DNA of 6,167 nucleotides. Origin: Gemmatimonadota bacterium (GTDB lineage: Bacteria > Gemmatimonadota > Gemmatimonadetes > Gemmatimonadales > GWC2-71-9). A program made the translations under genes and the position numbers. Below, piece after piece: positions 6,166-6,167 of this stretch. The number at the start of each line of letters is the position of its first letter. The first letter of the stretch is position 1. The notes under the pieces were generated by a model, which worked only from the letters and a program-made list of their open reading frames with translations, ran no database searches and was not told where the DNA came from. The DNA lies in contig QHTS01000305.1 of the NCBI GenBank assembly GCA_003220905.1, forward strand, positions 1 through 6,167, read 5' to 3'.

Positions 6166-6167
6166 AC

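Overview
The window is a contiguous piece of a bacterial division and cell wall (dcw) cluster, with every gene on the + strand. The order is the 3' end of ftsI (class B penicillin-binding protein with one C-terminal PASTA domain), then murE, murF, mraY and murD. The last base positions probably lead into the next dcw gene, which lies outside the window. Base composition is very GC-rich with strong G/C bias at third codon positions. MurE carries the DNPR motif of meso-diaminopimelate-adding enzymes. GC-rich DNA, mDAP-type MurE, a PASTA-bearing FtsI and short GCGGAAT-like repeats between genes would suit an uncultured Gemmatimonadota-like bacterium, but this placement is an inference and other GC-rich phyla are possible.

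Layout: ftsI ends at 818 and murE starts at 815 in an ATGA overlap. murE ends at 2218 and is followed by the only real gap, 114 bases, which holds an imperfect inverted repeat built from heptamers. murF most likely starts at a GTG at 2333 (or 2330) just after this repeat, not at the ATG inside it. Nine bases separate murF from mraY (GTG start at 3683, Shine-Dalgarno over the murF stop). mraY and murD share another ATGA overlap at 4801-4804. This tight packing points to one co-transcribed, translationally coupled operon.

The genes cover consecutive steps: MurD adds D-Glu to UDP-MurNAc-Ala, MurE adds mDAP, MurF adds D-Ala-D-Ala, MraY moves the finished pentapeptide sugar onto undecaprenyl phosphate to give lipid I, and FtsI cross-links the final polymer at the septum.

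The main surprise is in murE. The reading frame is intact and nearly all family motifs are present, but the whole ATP-binding P-loop segment (the usual GTNGKTTT region, about 19 residues) is absent, with a clean in-frame junction at about 1124-1129. The sibling ligases MurF and MurD in this window both keep their P-loops. This is either a genuine loss in an otherwise essential enzyme or a small assembly/sequence deletion. I found no wholly new system; this lesion and the inverted heptamer array are the items most worth checking.
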